A stretch of DNA of 64,000 bases from Streptomyces cavernae (GCF_004023625.1 NZ_RPDJ01000001.1:1-64000); one strand, 5' to 3'; shown: positions 8,943 to 17,674, counted from the stretch's first letter. Translations and numbers: made by a program. Notes: generated by a model not told the origin, from the sequence alone.

Positions 8943-10016
8943 ATGAGTCAGACACGCATCCTGGTGACCGGCGGTGCCGGCTTCATCGGTTCCCACTACG
9001 CCCGCACCCTCCTCGGGCCCCTCGGCCCCGACGACGTCACGGTGACCGTCCTGGACGCCTTCACCTACGCGGCCAACCCGGCCAGCCTCGACGAGATCCG
9101 CAACTCGCCCCGCTTCCGGCTCGTCGTCGGCGACATCTGCGACCCCGCGGTCGTCGGCCCGCTCATGGCCGAGCACGACGAGGTCGTCCACTTCGCGGCC
9201 GAGTCCCACGTCGACCGGTCCCTGACCAGCTCCGCCGAGTTCGTCCGCACCAACGTGATGGGCACCCAGGTGCTCCTGGACGCCGCGCTGCAGCACGGGA
9301 TCCGGACGTTCGTGCATGTCTCCACCGACGAGGTCTACGGCTCCGTCCCGGCCGGCTCCTCCTCCGAGGAGCAGGCCGTGAACCCCAACTCGCCCTACGC
9401 CGCCTCCAAGGCCGCCAGCGACCTGCTCGCGCTGGTCTACCACCGCTCCCACGGTCTGGACGTCCGGGTGACCCGCTGCTCCAACAACTACGGGTACCGC
9501 CAGTACCCCGAGAAGATCATCCCCCTCTTCGTCACCCGCCTCCTGCAGGGGCGGAAGGTCCCGTTGTACGGCGACGGGATGCACGTGCGCGACTGGCTGC
9601 ACATCGACGACCACGTCCGCGGCATCGAACTGGTCCGCACCCGGGGACGGGCCGGTGAGATCTACAACATCGGCGGCGGCACCGAGCTCAACAACCGCCA
9701 GCTCACCGCACGGCTGCTCGAGGCGTGCGGTGCGTCCTGGGACCAGGTCGAGTACGTCACCGATCGCAAGGGCCACGACCGCCGCTACTCGGTCGACTGG
9801 GAGAAGGCCCACACCGAGTTGGGCTACAAACCGCAGAAGGACTTCACCGAAGGGCTCGCGGAGACCGTCGCCTGGTACCGCGACCACCGCGACTGGTGGG
9901 ACCCGACGGCCGCCACCCCGATCACCGCCGCCACCCCGATCACCGCCGCCACCCCGATCACCGCCGCCGCCACGACCGAGGCCGCCGAAGCCGCGACCGG
10001 GGCCCCCGCATGCTGA
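8943..10016 (+). CDS. rmlB: dTDP-glucose 4,6-dehydratase
   Basis: The 357-residue short-chain-dehydrogenase-fold enzyme converts dTDP-glucose to dTDP-4-keto-6-deoxyglucose, the first committed step to the cluster sugar. The NAD site GGAGFIGS, catalytic STDEVYG (Thr-Asp-Glu) and YAASK (Tyr, Lys) are all present, as is the RCSNNYG substrate loop. The C-terminus carries an odd low-complexity tail of Thr-Ala-Ala-Thr-Pro-Ile repeats, encoded by an 18-base tandem repeat at 9909-9962 and lying beyond the usual family end (about residue 320). Its stop overlaps the start of the SARP gene (ATGCTGA), so the two are probably translated together. Confidence 0.95.
   Translation: MSQTRILVTGGAGFIGSHYARTLLGPLGPDDVTVTVLDAFTYAANPASLDEIRNSPRFRLVVGDICDPAVVGPLMAEHDEVVHFAAESHVDRSLTSSAEFVRTNVMGTQVLLDAALQHGIRTFVHVSTDEVYGSVPAGSSSEEQAVNPNSPYAASKAASDLLALVYHRSHGLDVRVTRCSNNYGYRQYPEKIIPLFVTRLLQGRKVPLYGDGMHVRDWLHIDDHVRGIELVRTRGRAGEIYNIGGGTELNNRQLTARLLEACGASWDQVEYVTDRKGHDRRYSVDWEKAHTELGYKPQKDFTEGLAETVAWYRDHRDWWDPTAATPITAATPITAATPITAAATTEAAEAATGAPAC
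9909..9962 (+). repeat. Three perfect 18-base tandem repeats inside the 4,6-dehydratase gene
   Basis: Units of GCCGCCACCCCGATCACC at 9909-9926, 9927-9944 and 9945-9962. Each adds six residues (AATPIT) in frame, so copy-number change would lengthen or shorten the tail without a frameshift. Confidence 0.9.
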
Positions 10017-10798
10017 CCTTCCGCACCCTGGGAGTGCTGGACGTGACCCGGGACGGGCGGCCGGTGACGCCGACCGCTCCGAAGGTTCGCCAGATGCTCG
10101 CCCTGCTGCTGGCCCGGCGCAACACCCTGGTGCCGATCTCGGTCATCGCCGCCGAACTGTGGGACCACCATCCCCCGCGCAGCGCCACGGCCACCGTCCA
10201 GACGTATGTCTACCAGCTGCGCAAGCTCCTGCAGAGCGAGGGCGAGACGGCCGCCGCGACGGGGCCGCTCGTCACCCGGGCCACCGGGTACATGCTGCGG
10301 GTGGCGCCCGAGGACTACGACGCCGAGGAGTTCGAACGGCTCGCGGTCCGGGCGCGGTCCGCGCTCGAGGCCGGTGACGCCCGCACGGCCACGGAACGGA
10401 TCACCGCCGCCCTGGCCCGGTGGTCCGGGCAGCCGTTCGCCGACGTCACCCAGGGCCCCTACCTCCAGGCGTACGCGCTGCGCCTGGAGGAGCTTCACAT
10501 GCACGCCCTGGAGCTGCGCATCACCGCGGGGCTCGCTCTCGGCCTGCACCGCGAACTCATTGCCGAGCTAAAGGAGTTGGCGAGCACCCATCCGCTGCAC
10601 GAGTGGTTCCAGGGCGGCCTCATCATCGCGCTGCAGCGCTGCGGCCGCCGCAGCGAGGCCCTCGAGGTCTACCAGCGGCTGCACGGGCTACTGCGGGACG
10701 AACTCGGCCTGGACCCCTCCCCGGGGCTGCAGCGGATCCGCCAGCACGTGCTCACCGACCGCGTCACCGTCGCCGACCTCAGCCTGCTGCCGGGCTGA
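10010..10798 (+). CDS. SARP-family transcriptional activator
   Basis: The 262-residue small SARP has an N-terminal OmpR-like winged helix (residues 1-95, with ATVQTYVYQLRKLL as recognition region) and a bacterial transcriptional activation domain (about 100-250, ending LRDELGLDPSPGLQRI). SARPs bind heptameric direct repeats near -35 and switch on antibiotic clusters. The start ATG overlaps the dehydratase stop by seven bases, so regulator and sugar enzyme are co-expressed. It is the obvious pathway activator. The TCCCTAGAC boxes at 7.06, 15.91 and 15.96 kb are candidate target promoters. Confidence 0.93.
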   Translation: MLTFRTLGVLDVTRDGRPVTPTAPKVRQMLALLLARRNTLVPISVIAAELWDHHPPRSATATVQTYVYQLRKLLQSEGETAAATGPLVTRATGYMLRVAPEDYDAEEFERLAVRARSALEAGDARTATERITAALARWSGQPFADVTQGPYLQAYALRLEELHMHALELRITAGLALGLHRELIAELKELASTHPLHEWFQGGLIIALQRCGRRSEALEVYQRLHGLLRDELGLDPSPGLQRIRQHVLTDRVTVADLSLLPG

Positions 10799-11328
10799 AC
10801 CGGATCCCCCGAAGCCGACCCGCAGTCCGCCGCACGGCCGACCGGACTCGACCACGGTTCAGCGCCGGCCCGCACGCCTCCCGCGGCCCTGACTCGGCCG
10901 CCCGCACGCCTCCCGCGGCCCTGACTCGGCCGCCTGGCACGCCTCCCGCGGCCCTGACTCGGCCGCCTCACACGCCTCCAACGGCCCTGACTCGGCGCCT
11001 TCAGCGCCGCGCCCGCCCGTCGCCTCCGGCGGCCCGCGGGCCGACCTCGGCCACCGTTCAGCGCCGGCCCCGGCGCGGCTCCCGCTGCCCCCGGCCCCGG
11101 GCTCGGCCGCCGCTCCGCGCCGCGCCCGCATCGCACCGCTCAGCCGCCTTCAGCGCCGTGCCCGCACCCCGCCTCCGAGCCCGGCAGGGCGGTCCGGGTC
11201 AGGTCCGCGCCGGAGGCGGCGGTGCCGCGGGCCGGGCTCGGCCACCGTTCACGCCGGCCGGCAGGCCTTCCGCGACAGCGGACAGACCTGCCGCGAGCCG
11301 CACGCCCGGGCTGCCCCCGGCCCCGGGC
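10799..11328. other. Non-coding convergent region with repeats
   Basis: 530 bases between the convergent SARP and ketoreductase genes. No gene is seen. It is filled with GC-rich direct repeats (best array 10872-10999) and recurring TTCAGCGCCG segments, and probably acts as a two-way stop zone. Confidence 0.65.
10872..10999. repeat. About four copies of a 31-33-base tandem repeat
   Basis: Three near-identical units starting GCACGCCTCCCGCGGCCCTG at 10872, 10904 and 10937, and a diverged fourth from 10968. The unit is not coding in either neighbour. No spacers vary between identical repeats, so it is not a CRISPR array. Confidence 0.85.
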
Positions 11329-12312
11329 TCAGCCGCCGTTCCGCGCCGCGTTCCACAGGTCCCGTACGGTCTCCTCGGGGCTGCTGCGGGGCGACCAGCC
11401 GAGCAGTTCGCGGCCGGCGGTGACGTCCACGCACATCCAGTCCGCGTCGGCGGTCGGGCGAACGGTTCCGCCCGTGTCCTCGACCAGCCGCACCGTCCGG
11501 CCACTCGCCGCGATCAGCAGGTCGACCATGGTGCGCACATGCTGCGAGGTGCCGCTGCCGATGTTCAGCACCCGCCCCCTGACCCCAGGTGTCCGCGTCG
11601 CCAGCACGATCGCCTCGGAGGCGTCCTTGGCGTCGACGAAGTCACGGCTGCTGCGCAGGGGAGCGAGCTGCACCGTGACGGGCTCGCCGGGGGCCGCCGC
11701 AGCGGAGAGCTGCCGGGCCACACGGCCCAGCAGGCTGCTGGGCGGGGCCCCCGCGCCGATCACGTTCGACAGCCGCAGCACCACCGCGTCCGTCCGCCCC
11801 TGCGCGGCGGAGCGCAGCACCGCACGGCTGCCGGCAAGCTTCGACTTCCCGTAGTCCGTCGTCGGACGGGTGGGCCAGTCCTCGGCGAGGCACACTCCCG
11901 CGGGCTGCGGCGCGTACTCGTGCACCGAACCCAGATGCACCAGCCGCGGCCGCCAGGAAGCGGCGTCGAGCGCCGCCAGCAGCCGGTCCACCAACAGGTG
12001 GTTGCCCTGCCGCATCACGTCGGCCGACGACGACCAGGCCACGCCGGCCGCGTTGACGACGGCCACCGGCCGCTCCGTGTCGATCAGCTTCGTCAGCGTG
12101 TCCGGCCCGTCTTTGAGCAGGTCCATCGGGCAGAACCGCCACGAGGCCGGCGTCCGGGCGGCCTGCCGCGCGACGGCCAGCACCTCGTGACCGGCGGCCT
12201 GAAGGGCCGCGCCCGCCTGCCGTCCGACGAATCCGGTCGCGCCGAGGACGACCACCCGGCCGGACGATCCGTCCCGCCGTACGGCCGACGCTCGCGTACC
12301 GACCACCGCCAT
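11329..12312 (-). CDS. NDP-4-keto-6-deoxyhexose 4-ketoreductase
   Basis: The 327-residue extended SDR reductase has VLGATGFVG as nucleotide loop, YGKSK as the Tyr/Lys catalytic pair and LGSVHEY before it. In Streptomyces sugar pathways such enzymes (relatives of EryBIV, UrdR) reduce the C-4 ketone last, fixing C-4 stereochemistry. ATG at 12312 follows a G-run ribosome site. Upstream in-frame sequence overlaps the promoter region and is unlikely to be coding. It is transcribed divergently from the 3,5-epimerase. Confidence 0.85.
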   Translation of the reverse strand: MAVVGTRASAVRRDGSSGRVVVLGATGFVGRQAGAALQAAGHEVLAVARQAARTPASWRFCPMDLLKDGPDTLTKLIDTERPVAVVNAAGVAWSSSADVMRQGNHLLVDRLLAALDAASWRPRLVHLGSVHEYAPQPAGVCLAEDWPTRPTTDYGKSKLAGSRAVLRSAAQGRTDAVVLRLSNVIGAGAPPSSLLGRVARQLSAAAAPGEPVTVQLAPLRSSRDFVDAKDASEAIVLATRTPGVRGRVLNIGSGTSQHVRTMVDLLIAASGRTVRLVEDTGGTVRPTADADWMCVDVTAGRELLGWSPRSSPEETVRDLWNAARNGG

Positions 12313-12450
12313 GCCGTTCCCCCCTTCGTGGCTGCGTGCGGTCACTGTGACACCCCGGCATCGAGGACCCCTCCAGGACGAGTCGACTCGACCGCGGCCC
12401 GTGCGACTCTTCAACGGTCCTCGAACGGGGCGCCCTAAGGTGCTGCCACC

Positions 12451-13056
12451 ATGAAGGTTCGAGAAACGGCCGTGCCGGACGCTTTCCACATCACACCGCA
12501 CAAGATCGGCGATGCGCGCGGGAACTTCTACGAGTCGTTCCGCCACGACAGGCTGGCCGCGGAGATCGGCCGGCCGGTGCCCGTGGCGCAGGTGAACTAC
12601 TCGGTCTCCCGCAAGGGCACCCTGCGCGGACTGCACGGCACCCTGCTGCCGCCGGGCCAGGCGAAAGTCGTCTGCGTCGTGCGGGGCGCCGTCCTCGACA
12701 TCGTCGTGGACCTGCGGCTCGGCTCGCCCACCTTCGGCGTCCATGAGGCGAACTGGATGAGCGCGGAATCCGGCGACACCGTCTTCGTGGCCGAAGGGCT
12801 CGTGCACGGCTTCCTCGCCCTCACCGACGACACCTGCGTCTCCTACCTGTGCTCCACCGAGTTCGTCCCCGGCACCCAGGTCGACATCAATCCCTTCGAC
12901 GCCGAGCTGGACCTGCCGTGGCAGCTCTCACAGGCGCCGCTGATGTCGGCCAAGGACTCGACCGCCGCGTCCGTCGCCGCCGCCCGCCAGGCGGGCCTGT
13001 TGCCGCACTACGAGGACTGCCTCGCCCACTACGCGACGCTGCGCGGCACGCGCTGA
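12451..13056 (+). CDS. rmlC: dTDP-4-keto-6-deoxyhexose 3,5-epimerase
   Basis: The 201-residue cupin-fold sugar epimerase has the RmlC signature RGLHGTLLPPGQAK (catalytic His and Lys) and the VHGFLALTDDT and YLCSTEF strands. It inverts C-5 (and possibly C-3) of the keto sugar, implying an L-configured deoxysugar. The symbol is by family; monofunctional 5-epimerases look alike. A short leader separates it from the divergent ketoreductase gene. The second glycosyltransferase follows. Confidence 0.9.
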   Translation: MKVRETAVPDAFHITPHKIGDARGNFYESFRHDRLAAEIGRPVPVAQVNYSVSRKGTLRGLHGTLLPPGQAKVVCVVRGAVLDIVVDLRLGSPTFGVHEANWMSAESGDTVFVAEGLVHGFLALTDDTCVSYLCSTEFVPGTQVDINPFDAELDLPWQLSQAPLMSAKDSTAASVAAARQAGLLPHYEDCLAHYATLRGTR

Positions 13057-13222
13057 CGCCGGACACGTGCAGTGGGCCCCGACCCGACCCCGTCCAGGCG
13101 GCCCCGACACCGCCCACGTGTCCCCGACCCCACCAGGCGGCCCCGCCCCGCTCAGGCGGCCCCGACCCACCCCGCGGCCGCGGGCGCACCGCCCGGGCCG
13201 CCGCCGTACCGAAGGAATGCCG

Positions 13223-14470
13223 ATGCCGTACCGCACCGACCAGCGTCCGCTCCACTGCGCACTCATACCCTTCGCCGACTTCGGGCACATCGCTCCGAGC
13301 CTCGGCCTCGCCCGGGAACTCATCGCGCGCGGCCACCGCGTGACCTGCGTCGTGGACGAGCGGTTCGCCGCCCTGGCCGAGGAAGCGGGCGCCCGCGCCG
13401 TCACCTACACCTCCGCGCGCGGCGACTTCTACCGCGCCGCCGACCCCACTCCCGGCCAATTGGCGCAGGAGGGATACGCGTTGCTGGTGGACACCATCCG
13501 CACCGTGTTCCCCACAGCCCTGTCCGCCCTCACCGACGACGCGCCGGACATCGTGCTGTACGACTTCGAGAACGTGGCCGCCGGACGGGTGGCCGCCCGG
13601 GTCCTCGACGCGCTGCCGGTCCAGATCTCCCCGAGCCACGCGGCGAACGAGGCCTTCTCCCTGCGCACCCAGATGTGGGACCGGGACGACCCGGTCATGG
13701 CAAAGGGCGCGGGTGTCCTCATCGAGTTCATGGGTGAACACGGCATCGGCATCGAGGAGATGGCCCGCTACGGCACCGAGTGGGACGAGCACAACCTCGT
13801 CTTCCTGCCCCGGGCCTTCCAGATCGGGGGAGACACTTTCGACGACCGTTTCGCGTTCGTGGGCCCCGTGGTCGCCGAGTGCGGCCCCGGCCTGTGGTCG
13901 CCGCCTACGGACGGCCGCCGTACCGCGCTGGTGTCCCTCGGTACCGAGTCCGGCGACCGGCGCGACTTCTTCCGTACCTGCGCCGAGGCGTTCGACCCGG
14001 ACGCCTGGCAGGTGGTGATGACGCTCGGGCGTGGCGCCGACCGCGCACAGCTCGAGCCGCTGCCCCCGCACGTCGAGGTGCACGAGTGGCTGCCGCATCC
14101 GGCCGTGCTGCCGCACGCGGACGTCCTCGTCTGCCATGCCGGCATGGGCAGTCTCATGGAAGCCCTGTACTTCGCCACGCCGGTCGTGGCGGTCCCGCGG
14201 GCGCATGAACTCGACGTCAGCGCGCGGCGGTTGGAGGAGTGCGGGGTGGGCCGCGCGGTGTCCCGGGCGGACCTCGACGCCGGTGTCCTCGCGCGGACCG
14301 TGACCGGATTGCTCGCCGACCCACGGACCCCCGGCTGTCTGGAGCGGATGCGTGCCGCCGTGCGGGACGCCGGAGGTGCGCGGCGCGCCGCCGACGTCCT
14401 TCAGGACTGGGCGGCGGCGCACCGCGGACAAGACACGGGCCGGCCCGCCGGGTTCAGTGCGGCAGGGTGA
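13223..14470 (+). CDS. Glycosyltransferase, OleD/MGT-like (GT1)
   Basis: The 415-residue GT-B protein has C-terminal motif CHAGMGSLMEALYFATPVV and VHEWLPHPAVLPHADVLV upstream, as in the MGT group (OleD, OleI, Mgt). Members either build the natural product or glucosylate it for self-protection. With another glycosyltransferase at 7.6 kb, this one may add a second sugar or be a resistance enzyme. ATG at 13223 is preferred over ATG at 13217 because GAAGGA (13211-13216) then has a six-base spacing. Its 3' end overlaps the convergent 3-dehydratase gene by 17 bases. Confidence 0.88.
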   Translation: MPYRTDQRPLHCALIPFADFGHIAPSLGLARELIARGHRVTCVVDERFAALAEEAGARAVTYTSARGDFYRAADPTPGQLAQEGYALLVDTIRTVFPTALSALTDDAPDIVLYDFENVAAGRVAARVLDALPVQISPSHAANEAFSLRTQMWDRDDPVMAKGAGVLIEFMGEHGIGIEEMARYGTEWDEHNLVFLPRAFQIGGDTFDDRFAFVGPVVAECGPGLWSPPTDGRRTALVSLGTESGDRRDFFRTCAEAFDPDAWQVVMTLGRGADRAQLEPLPPHVEVHEWLPHPAVLPHADVLVCHAGMGSLMEALYFATPVVAVPRAHELDVSARRLEECGVGRAVSRADLDAGVLARTVTGLLADPRTPGCLERMRAAVRDAGGARRAADVLQDWAAAHRGQDTGRPAGFSAAG

Positions 14471-15755
14471 CGAACTCGCTCACCGTCGTGATGCTGTGGT
14501 CGATCATCTCGTCCGTCAGGCCGGGGAAGACCCCGATCCAGAACGTGCGCTCGGTGGTGGTGTCGCTGTTCGTTAGCGGGCCACTGACCCTGAACTCCCG
14601 GCCCGCGTAAGCCGGGTGGCGGGTGAGGTTGCCCGCGAAGAAGCGGCGCGTGGCCACCTTGCTGTACTCGAGGTGGTCGATGAGCGCGCCGGGCTGGAAC
14701 GGGGCGCCGGGGGCCACGGTGATGGCGAAGCCGAACCAGCTCGGGTCGCTGCCCGGTGTCGCCTCCGGCAGGATCAGATGCGGCAGACCGTCCAGACCTT
14801 CCCGCAGCCGCGCCCAGTTGTGGCGCCTGGCCTTGCCGAAGTCGTCGATGCGGGAGAGCTGCTGCAGACCGAGCGCCGCCTGCACATCGGTCGACTTCAG
14901 GTTGTAGCCCACGTGGGAGAAGATGTACTTGTGGTCGTAGCCGGCCGGCAGCGTCCCCATCTGCTGCTCGAACCGTTTGAAGCAGCGGTTGTCCTCGCCG
15001 GGTTCGCACCAGCAGTCACGGCCCCAGTCCCGCATGGACTCCACGATGCGGGCGAGCGCCAGATTGTCCGTCAGGACCACACCGCCCTCGCCCATCGTGA
15101 TGTGGTGCGCAGGATAGAAGCTCTCGGTCGCCAGATCGCCGAACGTCCCGGTGAGGCGGCCCTTGTAGGTGCTGCCCAGCGCGTCGCAGTTGTCCTCGAT
15201 GAGGAACAGGCCGCGGTCCTCGGCGAGCTGCGCGATCTCCTCGACGGCGAACGGGTTGCCGAGCGCGTGAGCCACCATGATCGCCCGCGTGCGGGGGCCG
15301 ATCGCCTGCTCGATCCGTTCCGGCGTCGGGTTGTAGGTGCCGATCTCGATGTCGGTGAAGACCGGCACCAGACCGTTCTGGATGATCGGGTTGACCGTCG
15401 TCGGGAAGCCGGCGGCCACGGTGACCACCTCGTCGCCGGGCACCAGACGGCTGTCCTCCAGCAGCGGCGAGGTGAGCGAGCTGAGCGCGAGCAGGTTCGC
15501 GGACGATCCCGAGTTCGTCAGATGCGCCTTGCGCAGCCCGAAGTACTTGGCCAACGCGCGCTCGAGTTTCCGCGAGCTCGGCCCGGCGGCGATCCGCAGG
15601 TCCAGGGCCGCCTCGACCAGCGCGACGCGGTCCTCCTCGTCGAGGACGGCACCGGAGGCCATGACGGGCGTGACCCCGGGGACGAACCCCGACGCGGCGT
15701 TGTTGCGGTGGTATTCGCGTACCAGATCGAGGATCTCTGTCTTGTCGTTGCCCAT
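14454..15755 (-). CDS. NDP-4-keto-6-deoxyhexose 3-dehydratase (PMP/[2Fe-2S], RfbH/SpnQ family)
   Basis: The 433-residue aminotransferase-fold enzyme removes the C-3 hydroxyl of NDP-4-keto-6-deoxyhexose. In SFYPAHHITMGEGG a His stands where aminotransferases have the PLP Lys, the hallmark of the ColD/E1/SpnQ dehydratases. A Cys-rich segment (CWCEPGEDNRC, about residues 240-250) fits their iron-sulfur centre. SpnQ-type enzymes borrow ferredoxin and a reductase; no dedicated E3 reductase is seen here. ATG at 15755 follows GGGAGG. The product sugar is thus 3,6-dideoxy, or 2,3,6-trideoxy if 2-deoxygenation genes lie outside the window. Confidence 0.92.
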   Translation of the reverse strand: MGNDKTEILDLVREYHRNNAASGFVPGVTPVMASGAVLDEEDRVALVEAALDLRIAAGPSSRKLERALAKYFGLRKAHLTNSGSSANLLALSSLTSPLLEDSRLVPGDEVVTVAAGFPTTVNPIIQNGLVPVFTDIEIGTYNPTPERIEQAIGPRTRAIMVAHALGNPFAVEEIAQLAEDRGLFLIEDNCDALGSTYKGRLTGTFGDLATESFYPAHHITMGEGGVVLTDNLALARIVESMRDWGRDCWCEPGEDNRCFKRFEQQMGTLPAGYDHKYIFSHVGYNLKSTDVQAALGLQQLSRIDDFGKARRHNWARLREGLDGLPHLILPEATPGSDPSWFGFAITVAPGAPFQPGALIDHLEYSKVATRRFFAGNLTRHPAYAGREFRVSGPLTNSDTTTERTFWIGVFPGLTDEMIDHSITTVSEFVTLPH

Positions 15756-15904
15756 CGGCTGGTGGCCTCCCTGTGGCTGCCGGCGGGGACGAAAGCCGTA
15801 CCTCGGCGGCAGGAAGTGCGAGCGGGGTCCCCAGGCCGGGATCTGTCGGTCGGGATGCCCAGCGCAACACACGGCACACCGGCGTGCCCAGCGATGCCGG
15901 GCAG

Positions 15905-15972
15905 GTCTAGGGAACCACCAAGAACGCGCCGGCCCGCGGGGCCCGGACCGGACCACGGTCACACCCTAGGGA
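15905..15972. promoter_or_regulatory. Divergent promoter boxes for 3-dehydratase and second acyltransferase
   Basis: On the minus strand 15905-15927 contains CTTGGTGGTTCCCTAGAC, 150 bases before the dehydratase ATG. On the plus strand 15956-15972 reads CGGTCACACCCTAGGGA, 77 bases before the acyltransferase ATG. Both resemble the P450-operon box at 7057-7080, suggesting common control. Confidence 0.45.
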
Positions 15973-16048
15973 TTTCCTCGCGCCCTATCAGGAACGCTGG
16001 ACTGTCCGGTCAACTGCCGCGTACGTCGGCCGACTTCAGTGAGGCACG

Positions 16049-17410
16049 ATGACCCTCAAATCAGCTTCGTCCCCCAAGCACCGGCACACCGTGACCGTGC
16101 GGGCCGGTGAGGCGACCGGCGAGCGTGTGCGGCTGAGCGTCTACGACCTCATGACCGGTACGTTCGCGACCCCCCGCACCTTCTATTACCGCCAGTCCCT
16201 CGACACTGCGGCGCTGCGGGCGTCCCTGACCGCGACGCTGGCGCACTACCCGCTCCTTACCGGACGGCTGGTCCGCGACGACGGCGGGCTCGGCGTCGTC
16301 TGCAACGACGCCGGAATCCCGTTCACCGAGAGCCACTCGGACCGGCCCATGCCCGAGTACGGATCCGACCGGTCGGCCAGGCCGGACCTGCGCTCCTACA
16401 TCCACCCGGCCGGCGCCCTCCGGGTCGTCGGACACGACGTCCCGCTGCTGACCGTGCAGGTCACCCACATGCGCGGCGGCGGTTCGGTGCTCGGCGTCGC
16501 CATCAACCACAGCATCGTCGACGGCTCGGGTTACCTCGACTTCCTCCGGCACTGGTCCCGTGTCCACCACGGACTGCCACACATTGCGGCACCGTACGCG
16601 CGCACGCTCCTCGACGGCGTGGCGGACGGCGCCCCGCCAGGGTCCGAGCGGCACAGTACCCAGTACGTCCTGGTGCCCGGGCGGCAGAAGTTCGGTTTCC
16701 TCTGGCGCGTCAACGCAGGGGCCCGGCGCGTGCGTACCGTCACCCTGCGCTTCGCCGCCGACGAGGTGCGGGCACTGAAGGAACACGCCCGCGCCGGGCT
16801 CGCCGGCACGGGCCTCAGGATCTCCGCCGGCGACGCCCTGAGCGCCCATCTGTGGAAGGTGCTCGCCCAACTGCGGGCACGGCCCGGCGACAGCGTGGAG
16901 CGGCTCGGTATCGTCGTCGGTCTGCGTTCCGCGCTGCGGGCGTTCCTCCCCGACGGATACTGGGGCAACGCCGTCACGAACGTCACCCCGGCACTGCCGG
17001 CCGCCGAACTGCGCCGCGCGCCCCTCGGCGACACCGTCGTGGCCGTGCGCGAGGCCGTCAACAGCGTGACCGAGGAGCGTGTGCGCGCCGAGGTCGCCTT
17101 TCTGCAGGCCCAGCGCCGTGCCCGCCGCACGAACCGGGTGCTGAGCCGCATGGCCCTGGACGCCTTCGAGGGGACCGTCGCACTGAACAACGTCGGCCGG
17201 CTGCCCGTCTACGAGATGGACTTCGGCGCGGGACGGCCGTTCTGGTTCCAGTTTCCCGGGAGTCCCATCCCGTGGACGCTCCTGGTCACTCCGACGCCCG
17301 TGGCCGACGACAGCCGCGATGTGCACTTCAGCGTCCCGCGCGAGACCGCGCACGCGCTCGTCTCACCCGAGTGGACCGAGCGGCTGCACGCATACGCGCC
17401 CCGCGGCTGA
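16049..17410 (+). CDS. BAHD-type (HXXXD) acyltransferase, second copy
   Basis: The 453-residue protein is a clear paralogue of the acyltransferase at 2.9-4.3 kb: LSVYDLM-TFYYR at the N-terminus, YPLLTGRL then CNDAGIPF, catalytic HSIVD (His154, Asp158) and DFGAGRPFW in the C-terminal half. This is the BAHD arrangement of acyl-CoA-dependent O/N-acyltransferases. Two copies in one cluster suggest two acylations, or one on each of two sugars. ATG at 16049 follows GAGG. Its own promoter box lies in the divergent region. The gene ends in a repeat-rich convergent zone before metK. Confidence 0.85.
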   Translation: MTLKSASSPKHRHTVTVRAGEATGERVRLSVYDLMTGTFATPRTFYYRQSLDTAALRASLTATLAHYPLLTGRLVRDDGGLGVVCNDAGIPFTESHSDRPMPEYGSDRSARPDLRSYIHPAGALRVVGHDVPLLTVQVTHMRGGGSVLGVAINHSIVDGSGYLDFLRHWSRVHHGLPHIAAPYARTLLDGVADGAPPGSERHSTQYVLVPGRQKFGFLWRVNAGARRVRTVTLRFAADEVRALKEHARAGLAGTGLRISAGDALSAHLWKVLAQLRARPGDSVERLGIVVGLRSALRAFLPDGYWGNAVTNVTPALPAAELRRAPLGDTVVAVREAVNSVTEERVRAEVAFLQAQRRARRTNRVLSRMALDAFEGTVALNNVGRLPVYEMDFGAGRPFWFQFPGSPIPWTLLVTPTPVADDSRDVHFSVPRETAHALVSPEWTERLHAYAPRG

Positions 17411-17446
17411 GCACCGCCTCCGGGCTTTACTCGGCCGCGAGCTGTC

Positions 17447-17521
17447 GAACAGAGGGCGCCCCCCCATGAACGAGGGCGCCCCCCCATGAACGAGGGCGCC
17501 CCCCATGAAGGGGGGCGCCCC
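17447..17521. repeat. 20-base tandem repeat array A
   Basis: About three and a half units of CCCCCATGAACGAGGGCGCC between the convergent acyltransferase and metK genes. The repeated GGGCGCCC palindromes can pair and may stop transcription. Confidence 0.85.
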
Positions 17522-17587
17522 ATGGCGCCGTGGGTCCCGCCCCGCGGGCGGACAAGAAACAAGGGACAAGGGACAAGGGGAGTTCGA

Positions 17588-17668
17588 CTACAGAGGACGA
17601 GGGCCCCTACAGAGGACGAGGGCCCCTACAGAGGACGAGGCCCCTCAGGGGACGAGGCCCCTACAGGC
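17588..17668. repeat. 20-base tandem repeat array B
   Basis: Four units of CTACAGAGGACGAGGGCCCC (two exact, two variant), ending seven bases before the metK stop. Same unit length as array A but different sequence. Confidence 0.85.
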
Positions 17669-17674
17669 CGGCCG

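Noticed and set aside
10872..10999. Tandem 31-33-base repeats resembling a CRISPR array
   Set aside because: Copies follow each other with almost no spacer, spacers are not unique, and no cas gene is near.
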